Of a stretch of DNA of 16,342 nt, positions 1 through 8,113 are shown in pieces. Origin of the DNA: CALMZN01 sp964443785 (GTDB taxonomy: Bacteria > Patescibacteriota > Patescibacteriia > UBA1558 > GWA2-36-10); assembly GCA_964443785.1 (NCBI GenBank), contig CAYUER010000018.1, positions 1-16,342 on the forward strand, in the 5' to 3' direction. The translations under genes were made by a program, and so were the position numbers. How positions within the stretch are numbered: the stretch's first letter is position 1; each line of letters opens with the position of its first letter. The notes under the pieces were generated by a model. It was given only the letters and a program-made list of their open reading frames with translations. It was not told the origin of the DNA and searched no databases.

Positions 1-3000
1 GATGGTATTGTCCAATATGGCTATCGAGAATTGTGTGATAATAATTTATTGAGTCCAGTGCGTCCAGGGCAGTCTAGTGCTCTCAATCAATACCAATGTC
101 GCATGACTGACCATCCAGATTTAGTGGCCAATCCTGGCTTTACTCGTTGTACACCCACTGATGGTGGTTATTGTGGTGATGGTGTAGTGCAAGATGGTAC
201 CAATGGCACTGTCAGCGCCGGTGAAAAATGTGATCCACTGGGGTATGTGGTGGATGCGACTCATCCATCGTCAATAGATCATCAATATGTTTGTACTGAT
301 GATTGCCAGACTACCGGTGGTTATTGCGGTGACGGAGTATTTAATTCTAGTAAAGAGGAGTGTGACGCCAATGCTGGACTGACTGGCTGGTCTTGTACTC
401 TTGGTGGAAGTATAGCTTGTAACAATTCTTGTAACCGTATTTGTGATACCGGCGTGCCCTATATTGGTCAGTGCGGTAATAATCAAGTAGAAGGTTTAGA
501 GCAGTGTGACGGTGGCGATGTCGCTTGTCGTAGCATAAATACTCAGTACACAGGTGGTTATGCTGCTTGCGTGGCCAATACTTGTGCAGTTGGTTCTACG
601 GCTGGTTGTTGTACAACCAACGGAGTCTCTGCTAAATTTATGGCCGATAATACTTATGAATTGTTTATCAATGGAGTCTCTATTGGCTCAGGTAGTAATT
701 GGCAAACTTGTAGCAACGGTGATGATCCTAGCTCTCCTTATGATGCTGGCACTTTAGATGACAATGGTGTTTGTGAATTTAATGTAAATGATACTAATTT
801 ATTTAATTATAATCATACTGAAAATGTCTTAGCTTTTAAAGCTACAGATACGGGTGTAGCAGCTGGTGTAGCAGGTACATTTTCTTGCCAGCAGACTACT
901 TGTCAAAGTATTTGTTTCAGAGGTAGCAATGCTGGCAGGTCGTGTAGTAGTAGTGCCGATTGTCCTGGTGGTACTTGCATAGTACCTAGAGTGCCAATTG
1001 GAACCAATTGTTTGCGCAATAATGATTGCAATAGTCCAGAACCAAAGGCTAGCCTTTGTTTACCAGCAGATTATGGTATTACTACCAAGGTGAGTAATAG
1101 TCTATGGCGTTGTACTGACTCACCTCAAGGTTCAAATGCTTGGGCACAAGTAGGCTTTGATGATAGTACTTGGGTGAGTCCACAAGTTGCCCCTCATCCA
1201 GTCGGCACTACAGCTGCCAATTGGTGGGATGATGATGAAATTTATAACTGGAAGCACATGGTGCCAGGTGCTGAGCCAATTTGGTTAGGTAGCATTGGTT
1301 CTACTGCAGCTCCTAGGACGGTTTATTGTCGCTATGTTGTCAGGGGTTACGGATCTTCATTGCCTTCTCCAGATACAGAGGACCCTGCAGCACCGACAGC
1401 TTTGAATGCTTCAGCTTCTGGTACGCAAATTGCTTTGACTTGGACAGCTTCGACTGACAATGTGGCGGTTGCTGGTTATAATATTTTGCGCTCTATTACT
1501 AATGGTGGTCCTTATACTCAGCTTGATACATCTACTACCAATTCTTATGTAGATGCAGGTTTGCAGCAGAGGACTTATTACTATGTAGTTGAAGCCTATG
1601 ATGCTATAGGTAATATTTCTTTACGATCAAATCAAGCCTCTGCTACGATTGACAATCAAGCGCCTAGTGTGCCGACAGCTTTGAATGCTTCAGCTTCTGG
1701 TACGCAAATTGCTTTGACTTGGACAGCTTCGACTGACAATGTTGGAGTGACTGAATATAATATTTTACGCTCAAGTACTAGTGGTGGCCCTTACACAAAT
1801 ATAGCTACTTCGCCAAGCAATTCTTATACCAACTTTACTTTGTCGCCGGGGACTTATTATTATGTTGTGCAGGCCAAAGATGCTGTAGGCAATACTTCGG
1901 CTAATTCCATGCAAGCTTCAGCCACTATTTTGCCGCCAGATACTACTGCTCCTAGTGTGCCAAATATTTTGTCAACCAATCCATCCAATCAGCAGATTGT
2001 CGTCACTTGGAGTGTAGCTACTGACCCAGAATCCAATCCCATTACTTATACATTGGAAAGAGCTACGGCTTTGGCTGGACCATTTACTCTGGTAGTTAAT
2101 ACTACTAATAATTCTATCTCAGATACTGGCTTGACCAATGGCACTACTTATTATTATCGAGTCAGAGCGCGTGATTCTTATAACAATACCTCAGCTAACT
2201 CGGCAGTTGTTTCTGCTGTGCCCGATAATAATACTACGGCACCAAATGTTCCAACTGCTTTATCAATTGTAGCTAATGTTTTATCAAAAACTATGGCTTT
2301 AAATTGGACAGCTCCTTTGGCTGGTCCAATGGTAGCTTATTATATTATTGAAAGATCTTTGACTTCAACTTTTGATAGTTTTGTGACGGTCGGCACTTCG
2401 GTCGGCACTTCTATTGTCGATAATTTTTCTGATCTTTTACCAGGTGCGCCGCAAGTAGCGACTAATTATTGGTATAGAATTAGAGCTGTGGGTACATTGG
2501 GATTACAATCTTTGCCTGTGCTTGGCTCTATGCTTTTTCCTGATGATATAGCGCCAGCGCCTGCTCCTAGTGCTTTGAATGTGAGATTTAGGGGTACTTA
2601 TGTTGAGTTGAATTGGGTAGGTTCTAGTGATAATGTGGCAGTCACCAATTATGTTATTCAACGCTCCACTGTATCTTCTGGTCCTTTTAATACAACAGTT
2701 ATAGGAGCAACTACTTCATACAATGACAGTAGTTTTGCTCCTAATACTACTTATTATTATAGAGTGGCAGCGCAAGATGCCACAGGCAACACATCAGCAT
2801 ATTCAGCTCAGGTGACTGTACTGACTCGAGACACAGAAGCTCCGACTCCAGCGCCTGTCTTGAGTGGTACCGATGCAGACCCAGTGATTACTTTGAGCTG
2901 GACTGGCGCGATTACTGATAATGTTGGTGTGACGAATTATATAATTAAGCGCTCGGATTTGGCTACGGGACCATTTTCTACTACAGTCGGCACTCCAGCT

Positions 3001-3924
3001 GCTAGTCCTTTTCAAGATACGAGCGCTACGCCAGGTAGTACTTATTATTATCAAGTGGCAGCTCAAGACGCGGCTGGCAATACATCAGTTTATTCAAATA
3101 CCGAGGCAGCTACCGCTTTCAATGGTCCAGGCAAGCCAGTCATTTCTAATATCAGTACTCCGACATCAGCGGTTTCATTTACTATGAATTCGAGCGGTGG
3201 TCTTAATCCTCGTTATTTTACAATTGAGCGGGCTGACATTGCTAATCCTACAAATTTTATTGTCATAGCCAATAATGTCACGGCCGCTGTGGCGGGCGCC
3301 ACCCTGTATACGGATTCCCCCGTTACCAATGGTACTACTTATTATTATAGGGTTAAGTGCACAGACGCTAGCAATGCAGTATCTGATTATTCGGATACAG
3401 CTGTAGTTAATACTCAGGACAACATAGCGCCTGTGGCACCAACGCCTTTGAATTTTTTTGCTACACCTAGCGCTTCAGTGGTTGGAGATATTAATTTAAG
3501 TTGGAATGCTTTCACTGATCCTAGTGGCATCAAGGGGTATGTGATTGAAAGAAGGATAAATTCTGGCTCGTGGCAAAGACTGCCAACCACCTTGACCGAA
3601 ATAACTACCACTAATACTAATTATACAGATTCCCTAGGTACACCTACTAGTGGTAATATTTATCAATATCAACTGCGCGTGGTAGATAATTCTGGCTGGA
3701 ATAATACTACAGCTTGGTTTACTACTACGGCTTGCAATGTAGCCTATTGTGATCAGTGGGATGTTGATAGTAGTATCAATAGAATACAATGTAATAATAG
3801 TTGCTCAGCTGCTCAGCATTGTTGTCAGGTTTGTGACAATGGTTCTGGTGCGTATATGGGTTGTAGAGTAAATACCAATCCAGCATCTTGTAGTATTTAC
3901 ACCACAGCTGGTACTTGTCGGTAA
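1..3924 (+). CDS. Giant secreted Cys-rich / fibronectin type III surface protein (5' partial)
   Basis: The frame is open to window base 1, and residues 1-13 (DGIVQYGYRELCD) are the tail of a DUF4215-type repeat, so the gene starts upstream and the TTG at 31 is not its start. About 1307 residues are visible. Order, numbered from the first codon: DUF4215-like CGDG...GE.CD repeats near 1-13, 54-78, 106-122 and 156-173; a lectin-like jelly-roll (YELFINGVSIGSGSNW) from about 205, interrupted by a Cys-rich insert near 296-355 (NAGRSCSSSADCPGGTC), resuming to about 455 (VGFDDSTW); eight Fn3 modules 458-1244; and a tail with ten Cys. It ends in TAA. No C-terminal sorting signal or membrane helix is seen. 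The architecture implies an exported adhesin or matrix-binding protein; ligand and attachment are unknown. The signal peptide would lie outside the window. Confidence 0.85.
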   Translation, partial: DGIVQYGYRELCDNNLLSPVRPGQSSALNQYQCRMTDHPDLVANPGFTRCTPTDGGYCGDGVVQDGTNGTVSAGEKCDPLGYVVDATHPSSIDHQYVCTDDCQTTGGYCGDGVFNSSKEECDANAGLTGWSCTLGGSIACNNSCNRICDTGVPYIGQCGNNQVEGLEQCDGGDVACRSINTQYTGGYAACVANTCAVGSTAGCCTTNGVSAKFMADNTYELFINGVSIGSGSNWQTCSNGDDPSSPYDAGTLDDNGVCEFNVNDTNLFNYNHTENVLAFKATDTGVAAGVAGTFSCQQTTCQSICFRGSNAGRSCSSSADCPGGTCIVPRVPIGTNCLRNNDCNSPEPKASLCLPADYGITTKVSNSLWRCTDSPQGSNAWAQVGFDDSTWVSPQVAPHPVGTTAANWWDDDEIYNWKHMVPGAEPIWLGSIGSTAAPRTVYCRYVVRGYGSSLPSPDTEDPAAPTALNASASGTQIALTWTASTDNVAVAGYNILRSITNGGPYTQLDTSTTNSYVDAGLQQRTYYYVVEAYDAIGNISLRSNQASATIDNQAPSVPTALNASASGTQIALTWTASTDNVGVTEYNILRSSTSGGPYTNIATSPSNSYTNFTLSPGTYYYVVQAKDAVGNTSANSMQASATILPPDTTAPSVPNILSTNPSNQQIVVTWSVATDPESNPITYTLERATALAGPFTLVVNTTNNSISDTGLTNGTTYYYRVRARDSYNNTSANSAVVSAVPDNNTTAPNVPTALSIVANVLSKTMALNWTAPLAGPMVAYYIIERSLTSTFDSFVTVGTSVGTSIVDNFSDLLPGAPQVATNYWYRIRAVGTLGLQSLPVLGSMLFPDDIAPAPAPSALNVRFRGTYVELNWVGSSDNVAVTNYVIQRSTVSSGPFNTTVIGATTSYNDSSFAPNTTYYYRVAAQDATGNTSAYSAQVTVLTRDTEAPTPAPVLSGTDADPVITLSWTGAITDNVGVTNYIIKRSDLATGPFSTTVGTPAASPFQDTSATPGSTYYYQVAAQDAAGNTSVYSNTEAATAFNGPGKPVISNISTPTSAVSFTMNSSGGLNPRYFTIERADIANPTNFIVIANNVTAAVAGATLYTDSPVTNGTTYYYRVKCTDASNAVSDYSDTAVVNTQDNIAPVAPTPLNFFATPSASVVGDINLSWNAFTDPSGIKGYVIERRINSGSWQRLPTTLTEITTTNTNYTDSLGTPTSGNIYQYQLRVVDNSGWNNTTAWFTTTACNVAYCDQWDVDSSINRIQCNNSCSAAQHCCQVCDNGSGAYMGCRVNTNPASCSIYTTAGTCR
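1372..3732 (+). repeat. Array of eight Fn3 modules, with a 71-bp exact DNA repeat in modules 1 and 2
   Basis: Modules begin at about 1372, 1651, 1939, 2224, 2542, 2830, 3121 and 3418, each roughly 93-106 codons. Most start with a D..AP.. linker, carry a central LTW or LNW strand and an E/QRS-like strand, and end with a TYYYRV..(A/K)D..GN.S signature. Modules 1 and 2 share a perfect 71-bp match, 1393-1463 and 1672-1742, at a 279-bp (93-codon) offset. The other modules are clearly diverged at the DNA level. The repeat covers the start of the module only, which suggests a recent duplication or gene conversion. It also makes this a possible site of assembly collapse. Confidence 0.85.
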
Positions 3925-3965
3925 ATAATTTAATTCTTTTATTAAATAATAAATAACCAAATAAT

Positions 3966-5066
3966 ATGTTTGATGATTTAAAACAACAAAACGGCCAATC
4001 AAACGCGGTGCCACAAAGTCAAAATATGCCACCGCAAAATCCAGTGCAGCCAGTAGCACCGGTTCAGACTATGTCTGATATGTTTGACAGTGTTGACCCA
4101 GTCTCACAATCAAATCTTGGCTCCACGGCCAAGCCTAGTGCTGTACAATCTGGTAAAATAAAGCCAGTATCCAATACTAGCTATGTACCAAACCAAGCAG
4201 AGGCAAATTTAGATCCAATGATGTTCACAGAAGCGCCCAGCAACAAACTAAATAAAATTATTATTATTCTGGTAGTCGTATTATTATTGCTTGCCTTGGG
4301 TTTTGGTGCTTATTATTTATTCATTGTTCGTGGTAAGACTGCCACACCAAACAATAATCAAAATACTAATCAAGAGGTTAATACTAATAATGCTGATACC
4401 AATGTCAATGAAGCTGATATGACTGATTCTGATGCCGATGGCTTGACCGATGAAGAGGAAATTCAGTACAACACCAACAACACCTTGGCTGATACTGATG
4501 GCGATGAATTGAGTGATCGTGAGGAAATCAAAACTTACACTACTGATCCCTTGGTTATGGATACGGACAATGATGGACTAAATGACGGAGAAGAAGTAAA
4601 AGTATGGAATACTGACCCCAAAAATATCGATAGTGACAGTGATAGCTATCCAGACGGCACTGAAGTCAAAAATGGCTATAGTCCCACTGGCCCAGGTAAA
4701 TTAAGCACTAGTACCACAGTTGATATTTCTGGTAACACCGAAAATCCGCAATTTTCCGCAGCGGTATTGTGGGGTATTCAATTAGTCGCTCCTATTAGTC
4801 AGTGTTATCAAAGTTCGAAGACATCGATGTTGACCAATTATTTGGTCGGTGCAGATATTTGTAATCCGAAAATTAGTCAAAATTGGCCCATAGCTCCAGA
4901 AGCTTATCCAAAAGTTTGTGTACTGGACAAGGTCATTCAGGACAATACTTGGTCTATTGGTTTACAATCCAATAGTCCAGATACTATCAAAAATGTTATC
5001 TGCAATCAAAATGGTTGTCAGGCGGCCTTAGCCACTGATTATCCTACTGGCAAAGTTTGCCCTTAA
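3966..5066 (+). CDS. Membrane-anchored thrombospondin type 3 repeat protein with Cys-rich C-terminal domain
   Basis: This 366-residue protein has a Pro/Gln-rich N-terminal tail of about 95 residues containing two MFD motifs (residues 1 and 39). One strong hydrophobic helix at about 97-121 follows, then an Asn-rich linker (128-150). Four acidic DxDxDG-type repeats (about 154-168, 176-188, 199-212, 222-235) match thrombospondin type 3 / calcium-binding loops; the fourth is degenerate (DSDSDSYPDG). The C-terminal 130 residues hold six Cys (280, 299, 318, 346, 351, 365) and resemble nothing I can name; a pilin-like fold is possible but unproven. Topology is probably N-in, C-out. It lies 41 bp after the giant surface protein and 13 bp before a second protein of the same layout. 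The leader (ccaaataat) lacks a Shine-Dalgarno sequence. Confidence 0.75.
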   Translation: MFDDLKQQNGQSNAVPQSQNMPPQNPVQPVAPVQTMSDMFDSVDPVSQSNLGSTAKPSAVQSGKIKPVSNTSYVPNQAEANLDPMMFTEAPSNKLNKIIIILVVVLLLLALGFGAYYLFIVRGKTATPNNNQNTNQEVNTNNADTNVNEADMTDSDADGLTDEEEIQYNTNNTLADTDGDELSDREEIKTYTTDPLVMDTDNDGLNDGEEVKVWNTDPKNIDSDSDSYPDGTEVKNGYSPTGPGKLSTSTTVDISGNTENPQFSAAVLWGIQLVAPISQCYQSSKTSMLTNYLVGADICNPKISQNWPIAPEAYPKVCVLDKVIQDNTWSIGLQSNSPDTIKNVICNQNGCQAALATDYPTGKVCP

Positions 5067-5079
5067 AAAATAATTATTT

Positions 5080-6033
5080 ATGGCTGAAAATATAAAAAAA
5101 ACAGACGATCACAAGAGTGTCGATATTTTTGACATCAAGGAAGAGGATGTTCATGTGATGCCTAAAAAATTTATCATCAAAGATCCCAAGAAAAAAGATA
5201 GCGGAGCCAAAGGGATTATCATTTTTTTTGTTATTTTTTTCGTCTTGTTGTTAGCTGGCTTGGCAGTTGGTTATTATATTATTCAGCAAAAAAATAAGCC
5301 AAAAAATGAAAATCAGAATATTGTCGAAAATATCAATCAAAATAGCAACACCAATCTCAATGAAAATGTGAATACACCGGTCAATGGTAATGTTGATATG
5401 GTAAATAACAGCACTAGTACTGATAGCAATGAAAACACTAATACTAGCAATACCAACAATACGGTCGTCAGTCCGCCACTAGCAGTAGCCGATAGCGATC
5501 AAGATGGTCTGACTGATTTGGAGGAGGAGCTTTATCAGACCGCTGTCCAAAATGCTGATTCAGACAAGGATGGCTACAAAGATGGTGATGAAGTAAAAAA
5601 TCTTTACAATCCTTTGGCTAGCGTCCAAAAATTGATCGATTCTGGTTTGGTGATTCGTTATACCAATGATTACGGCTATGAAATATTTTCACCAAAGTCT
5701 TGGCTAGTCAAAGCTATCGACGATTCTAGGCAGAAGATTGAGTTTATCCCTGACAATTCTACTACCGAGCTGGTGCGCATAGAGGTGACAGCCAATACCA
5801 ATAAAAAAAGTTTAACAGATTGGCAAAAAACTCTGTATGGCTCATTGCTCATGGAAAATTTCAAATTAGCTGATAAGTCAGCTTTGCGCTCTCTAGACAA
5901 AAAAATTATTTTAGCAGTCACTGATCAGTATGTTTATAGCATTAGCTATGAGATAGGTAGTAGTGGAGCAAATTTTGAAAATACTTTTGATATGATGATT
6001 AGTAGTTTTATTTTTAAGCAACCATCACAATAA
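5080..6033 (+). CDS. Membrane-anchored TSP3-repeat protein with PsbP/DUF1795-like C-terminal domain
   Basis: This 317-residue protein has the same plan as its upstream neighbour: a charged cytoplasmic tail (1-44, Lys-rich), one transmembrane helix (about 45-68), a long Asn/Thr/Ser linker (75-130), then two DxDxDG repeats (about 138-150 and 160-173). The rest (about 190-313) is a globular alpha/beta domain beginning YGYEIFSPKSW and ending in a SYEIG...F..M..SF pattern. That pattern resembles the PsbP-like fold often found tethered outside bacterial cells; this match is from memory of the pattern and is moderate at best. It ends in TAA one base before the ybeY start, so transcription is probably continuous. 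Calcium may stiffen the spacer (inference from the repeat family). Confidence 0.72.
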   Translation: MAENIKKTDDHKSVDIFDIKEEDVHVMPKKFIIKDPKKKDSGAKGIIIFFVIFFVLLLAGLAVGYYIIQQKNKPKNENQNIVENINQNSNTNLNENVNTPVNGNVDMVNNSTSTDSNENTNTSNTNNTVVSPPLAVADSDQDGLTDLEEELYQTAVQNADSDKDGYKDGDEVKNLYNPLASVQKLIDSGLVIRYTNDYGYEIFSPKSWLVKAIDDSRQKIEFIPDNSTTELVRIEVTANTNKKSLTDWQKTLYGSLLMENFKLADKSALRSLDKKIILAVTDQYVYSISYEIGSSGANFENTFDMMISSFIFKQPSQ

Positions 6034-6034
6034 G

Positions 6035-6442
6035 ATGAATAATTTGATATATATAAACAAGCGTGGTTATCGAGTAGATTTTGCCTGGCTAGATGATTTT
6101 GCAGTCATAGCTGCCAAGAGTTTAAAAATAAAAAAAGAAATATCTATCGCTATTTTGAGTCCTTTGGAAATCAAAAAATTAAATAAAATTTATAGGCATA
6201 AAAATAAAGTCACAGATGTTTTGTCTTTTGGCTTGGAGGATGATCGTATTTTGGGGGAGATAGTGATTTGTTTGGAGCAAGCCAAAAAGCAGGCCAAAGA
6301 AAAAAAGCACAGCCTCAAAGCGGAATTAAAGCTTTTGGTAGTTCATGGTACTTTGCATCTTTTGGGTTACGATCATGAGCGTAGTACAGCAGAGGCAGAG
6401 CGTCAAGAAGCGCAAGAGAGAATTTTATTAAATAAATTTTAA
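6035..6442 (+). CDS. ybeY: Endoribonuclease YbeY (rRNA maturation factor)
   Basis: This 135-residue protein has the UPF0054/YbeY signature HGTLHLLGYDHE at 104-115; His104, His108 and His114 are the expected zinc ligands. The conserved upstream segments TDVLSF (60-65) and LGEIVI (73-78) are also present. The family is a zinc-dependent single-strand endoribonuclease acting in 16S rRNA 3'-end maturation and 70S ribosome quality control. The length is slightly short compared with the usual 150-160 residues, with loss at the N-terminus. The ATG is one base after the preceding stop, and dgkA starts one base after its own stop, so translation is probably coupled. The ybeY-dgkA order also occurs in Firmicutes. 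Confidence 0.95.
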   Translation: MNNLIYINKRGYRVDFAWLDDFAVIAAKSLKIKKEISIAILSPLEIKKLNKIYRHKNKVTDVLSFGLEDDRILGEIVICLEQAKKQAKEKKHSLKAELKLLVVHGTLHLLGYDHERSTAEAERQEAQERILLNKF

Positions 6443-6443
6443 T

Positions 6444-6779
6444 ATGGCAACTTGGTGGAGAAGTTTTAAGCATGCTTGGCAAGGTTTGAAAATTGTTTTG
6501 CGTAGCGAGCCAAATTTTCGTTTACATCTTTTGGCTACTTTTTTTGTTTTACTATTGGCCTATTGGCGAAATTTGAGTCAGAGTCTGTGGATAGCTTTAC
6601 TTTTGGTGATTGCTTTGATCTTGGCTTTGGAAATTTTTAATTCAGCGATTGAAAGGTTGGTGGATATGTTGGCCCCCAAAACCCACGGATATACTAAGGA
6701 AATCAAAGATTTATTGGCGGGTATGGTTTTATTGGTTGCTTTTTTTGCGATCGCAATAGGTTTGATTATTTTTATTTAA
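6444..6779 (+). CDS. dgkA: Diacylglycerol / undecaprenol kinase (DagK family)
   Basis: This is a 111-residue integral membrane protein of family-typical length, with three hydrophobic helices (about 27-41, 46-65, 91-110). The family signature E..N(S/T)AIE..VD is present as EIFNSAIERLVD (63-74), with catalytic Glu70, followed by KDLLAGMVLL (88-97); the usual KDxAAGAVLL is slightly altered. In Gram-positive-type bacteria the homologue phosphorylates undecaprenol to recycle the lipid carrier for peptidoglycan and wall glycans; in Proteobacteria it phosphorylates diacylglycerol. Which substrate applies here cannot be read from sequence. It sits one base after ybeY and is followed by a promoter for ftsA. 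Confidence 0.93.
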   Translation: MATWWRSFKHAWQGLKIVLRSEPNFRLHLLATFFVLLLAYWRNLSQSLWIALLLVIALILALEIFNSAIERLVDMLAPKTHGYTKEIKDLLAGMVLLVAFFAIAIGLIIFI

Positions 6780-6785
6780 AAAGAT

Positions 6786-6814
6786 TTGGCAAAATGTCAT
6801 ATTTTAGTTATAAT
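6786..6814 (+). promoter_or_regulatory. Sigma70-type promoter upstream of ftsA
   Basis: A TTGGCA hexamer (6786-6791) and a perfect TATAAT (6809-6814) are separated by exactly 17 bp, in the 76-bp space between dgkA and ftsA. Transcription would start near 6821, leaving a leader of about 35 nt before the ftsA ATG at 6856. This is the strongest promoter match in the window and would separate the ftsA-ftsZ unit from ybeY-dgkA. Confidence 0.8.
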
Positions 6815-6855
6815 TAACTATTATTAAGGCAAGTTTTTTAGCCCCGTTTGTCTAA

Positions 6856-8100
6856 ATGTCAAAAAACAGAGAAATCATCACTGGACTAGATATCGGCACC
6901 CAATCCATCAGGATAGTCATGGGGCAGCGTTTGGGTGACAACCGATTAAAAATCATCGGAGTAGCAGAGACTCCTTCTTTAGGTATTAGTCGCGGATCAA
7001 TCAACTCTATAGAAGATACTGTTTCTTCTATTGCTGAGGCCATGGAAAAGTGTGAGAGGATGACTGCTTTGCGTATTGATAAGATTGTTGTCGGTATTTC
7101 TGGTACCCACATCAAGACTACCAATAGTCGAGGAGTAGTAGCAGTGGCCAAAGCTAGTCAGCAGGTAGAGGATTCGGATATTGCCCGAGCTGTCGAGGTA
7201 GCGGAAAGTACTACCATCATGCCAAATTATGAAATTTTGCATGTCTTGCCTATTGCTTACAATCTTGATGACCAAAAAAATATCAAAGAGCCTCAAGGTA
7301 TGACTGGTGTCCGTCTCGAGGTAGAGACGCAGGTAGTCATGGCTTTGTCATCTCAGGTCAAAAATTTGACCAAATGTATTTATCGCACGGGCGTTGATAT
7401 TGAATTTATTGTTTTTTCGATTTTAGCGACCGCTGAAGCCGTGTTGACCAAAAAGCAAAAAGAATTAGGCGTCGCAGTGGTCAATATCGGATCAGCTACT
7501 ACCTCATTAGCAGTTTTTGAGGATGGTAATATTTTACATACGGCTGTTTTACCAGTTGGCGCTGGTCATATCACCAATGATTTGGCTATTGGGCTGAAGA
7601 CTTCAGTCACGGTAGCTGAAGCAGTCAAAATTGATCATGCTCAGGCTATTGCCGATGGTATCTCCAAGAGAGACGAAGTTGATCTGCACAAATATGCCGA
7701 AGAAGAAAGGCGAGGAACTTTTGTCTACAAAAAAGATATTGCCACTATTGCGGAGGCTAGAATGTCTGAAATTTTTGAAATGGTCAATTTGGAATTGAAA
7801 AAAATCGATCGAGCTGGTAAGCTACCAGCAGGCATCATCTTGACTGGTGGTGGCTCCAAATTGCCATTGATTATTGATCTGGCTAAGCAAATTTTTGGCT
7901 TGCCAGTTTTTCATGGCTTACCAGTCAATCAAGATTTTCCTATAGATAAATTAAATGATCCAGAATATACTACGGCTTTGGGACTAGTCATCTGGGCTGA
8001 TCGTAATATCGAGAGTGCTTATGCTATGCCAGGAGCTGATGTGTTTAAAAAAGTGGGATCAAAGGTCAAAACAGTTTTTAAATCAATTTGGCCTTCTTAA
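6856..8100 (+). CDS. ftsA: Cell division protein FtsA
   Basis: This 414-residue actin-like ATPase tethers FtsZ filaments to the membrane and recruits the divisome. Visible motifs: phosphate-1 GLDIGTQSIRI (10-20), the 1C/SHS2 domain around 84-162, phosphate-2 VNIGSATTSLAVFEDG (209-224), and the adenosine motif LTGGGSKLPL (329-338). The C-terminus (about 395-414, FKKVGSKVKTVFKSIW) is a basic amphipathic helix with terminal Trp, as expected for the membrane-targeting sequence. Length matches the family. ftsZ follows after 13 bp, so the two are co-transcribed. The start is supported by the family N-terminus, but no Shine-Dalgarno is present (gtttgtctaa before ATG). Confidence 0.97.
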   Translation: MSKNREIITGLDIGTQSIRIVMGQRLGDNRLKIIGVAETPSLGISRGSINSIEDTVSSIAEAMEKCERMTALRIDKIVVGISGTHIKTTNSRGVVAVAKASQQVEDSDIARAVEVAESTTIMPNYEILHVLPIAYNLDDQKNIKEPQGMTGVRLEVETQVVMALSSQVKNLTKCIYRTGVDIEFIVFSILATAEAVLTKKQKELGVAVVNIGSATTSLAVFEDGNILHTAVLPVGAGHITNDLAIGLKTSVTVAEAVKIDHAQAIADGISKRDEVDLHKYAEEERRGTFVYKKDIATIAEARMSEIFEMVNLELKKIDRAGKLPAGIILTGGGSKLPLIIDLAKQIFGLPVFHGLPVNQDFPIDKLNDPEYTTALGLVIWADRNIESAYAMPGADVFKKVGSKVKTVFKSIWPS

Positions 8101-8113
8101 ATAAATCAAAACA

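Noticed and set aside
31..33. TTG at 31 as the start of the giant protein
   Set aside because: The frame is open to base 1, and the ten codons before it complete a DUF4215-type repeat, so the gene begins upstream.
1393..1742. CRISPR-like direct repeats
   Set aside because: There are only two copies at 279-bp spacing, both coding for Fn3 sequence in frame.
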